From contig DKXC01000064.1 in NCBI GenBank assembly GCA_002492045.1, positions 1 through 7,399 of the forward strand: a stretch of DNA of 7,399 nt, in the 5' to 3' direction. The notes under the pieces are model-generated. The model made no database searches, was not told the DNA's origin, and was given only the letters and a program-made list of their open reading frames with translations. Position numbers and translations under genes: made by a program. The stretch is from Micrococcaceae bacterium UBA7136 (GTDB lineage: Bacteria; Actinomycetota; Actinomycetes; Actinomycetales; Micrococcaceae). The stretch's first letter is position 1, and each line of letters starts with the position of its first letter. This document shows positions 7,111 through 7,399 of this stretch, piece by piece.

Positions 7111-7399
7111 GTCTAGCTTGAGACCTGTCAGCCTGTCTGTGACCTGCTGCCAGGCAGCCTGCCAGCGGGGGCCGTAGCCCTGGATACGGAGCAGGCGGCT
7201 TTCTGCGACTCCCTCTTCGTCTGTTTCCTCTTGGCCGGGGGCGTAGAGCAGGTAGGGGTCGGTGGAGGCCAAATCAGCCCCGGTCTGGCGGGTGAAATCC
7301 AGTTCCAGGCGGGACTCGCTCAGGTGCTCCGCCTTGCCCCGGCCCCATTCAATGACGGTCACCGAACGGTCCAGGGAGTATTCCAAATCCAGGTCGTCG
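7108..7399 (-). CDS. tsaE: t6A biosynthesis ATPase TsaE, C-terminal part (5' end outside the window)
   Basis: P-loop ATPase that drives turnover of the TsaB-TsaD complex in t6A synthesis. About 96 C-terminal residues are visible, with the frame open to the window edge. The segment DDLDLEYSLDRSVTVIEWGRG matches the conserved TsaE region after the Y-R-L motif, with the hallmark V-I-E-W-G that ends the central sheet. The Walker A motif and catalytic N-terminal half must lie beyond 7399. A TTG at 7386 is not the real start, because family-conserved residues DDLDL precede it. The C-terminal 60 residues are acidic and poorly conserved (PGQEETDEEG), then end in a helix with WQAAWQQVTDRL. It is the upstream gene of the operon, ending 4 bases before tsaB. 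The stop is TAG. Confidence 0.9.
   Translation of the reverse strand, partial: DDLDLEYSLDRSVTVIEWGRGKAEHLSESRLELDFTRQTGADLASTDPYLLYAPGQEETDEEGVAESRLLRIQGYGPRWQAAWQQVTDRLTGLKLD

Noticed and set aside
7108..7386. A complete small gene starting at TTG 7386
   Set aside because: Conserved TsaE residues continue upstream to the window edge in the same frame, so this is the 3' part of tsaE and not a short separate gene.

Overview
The window is ordinary core chromosome of a high-GC Gram-positive bacterium, about 60% G+C by eye. The gene content and order (t6A genes, RimI, a THUMP-like methyltransferase and groESL close together) and the protein sequences fit Actinobacteria. A Micrococcales/Micrococcaceae member, possibly Rothia-like, is my best guess, but the genus is an inference and not shown by the sequence. 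I found no mobile element, CRISPR array, tRNA or rRNA gene, and no clear new multi-gene system. The interest lies in regulatory architecture and coding habits.

Layout, left to right. (1) groES-groEL (2003 down to 59, minus strand) forms the classical chaperonin operon. (2) A 205-bp divergent control region (2004-2208) holds a groESL promoter, a single good CIRCE (HrcA operator) half-site at the predicted transcription start, a 14-bp palindrome over the -10 box, a strong hairpin in the groES leader, and a -10 box placed so that the next gene would be read from a leaderless mRNA. (3) A THUMP-like SAM-dependent methyltransferase (2209-3495, plus). (4) A GCS2/YbdK-type glutamate-cysteine (carboxylate-amine) ligase homologue (3597-4739, plus) with its own likely promoter. 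(5) Convergent to these, a tightly packed minus-strand operon tsaE-tsaB-rimI-tsaD (7399 down to 4787), with tsaE cut by the window edge.

How the genes work together. TsaB, TsaD and TsaE are three of the four bacterial enzymes that make N6-threonylcarbamoyladenosine (t6A) at position 37 of ANN-decoding tRNAs; the fourth, TsaC/YwlC, is not here. RimI is the N-alpha-acetyltransferase of ribosomal protein bS18 and is very often encoded with TsaB/TsaD. GroES and GroEL fold proteins under HrcA-type heat-shock control. The methyltransferase probably acts on RNA, but its target is unknown. The ligase homologue is suggestive because Actinobacteria normally use mycothiol, not glutathione.

Coding habits are odd for a high-GC actinobacterium. 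None of the eight stop codons is TGA (five TAG, three TAA), NCG codons are scarce in the stretches sampled, and the tetranucleotide CTAG, which is depleted in many bacteria, is common. No stretch longer than 300 bases lacks a gene.
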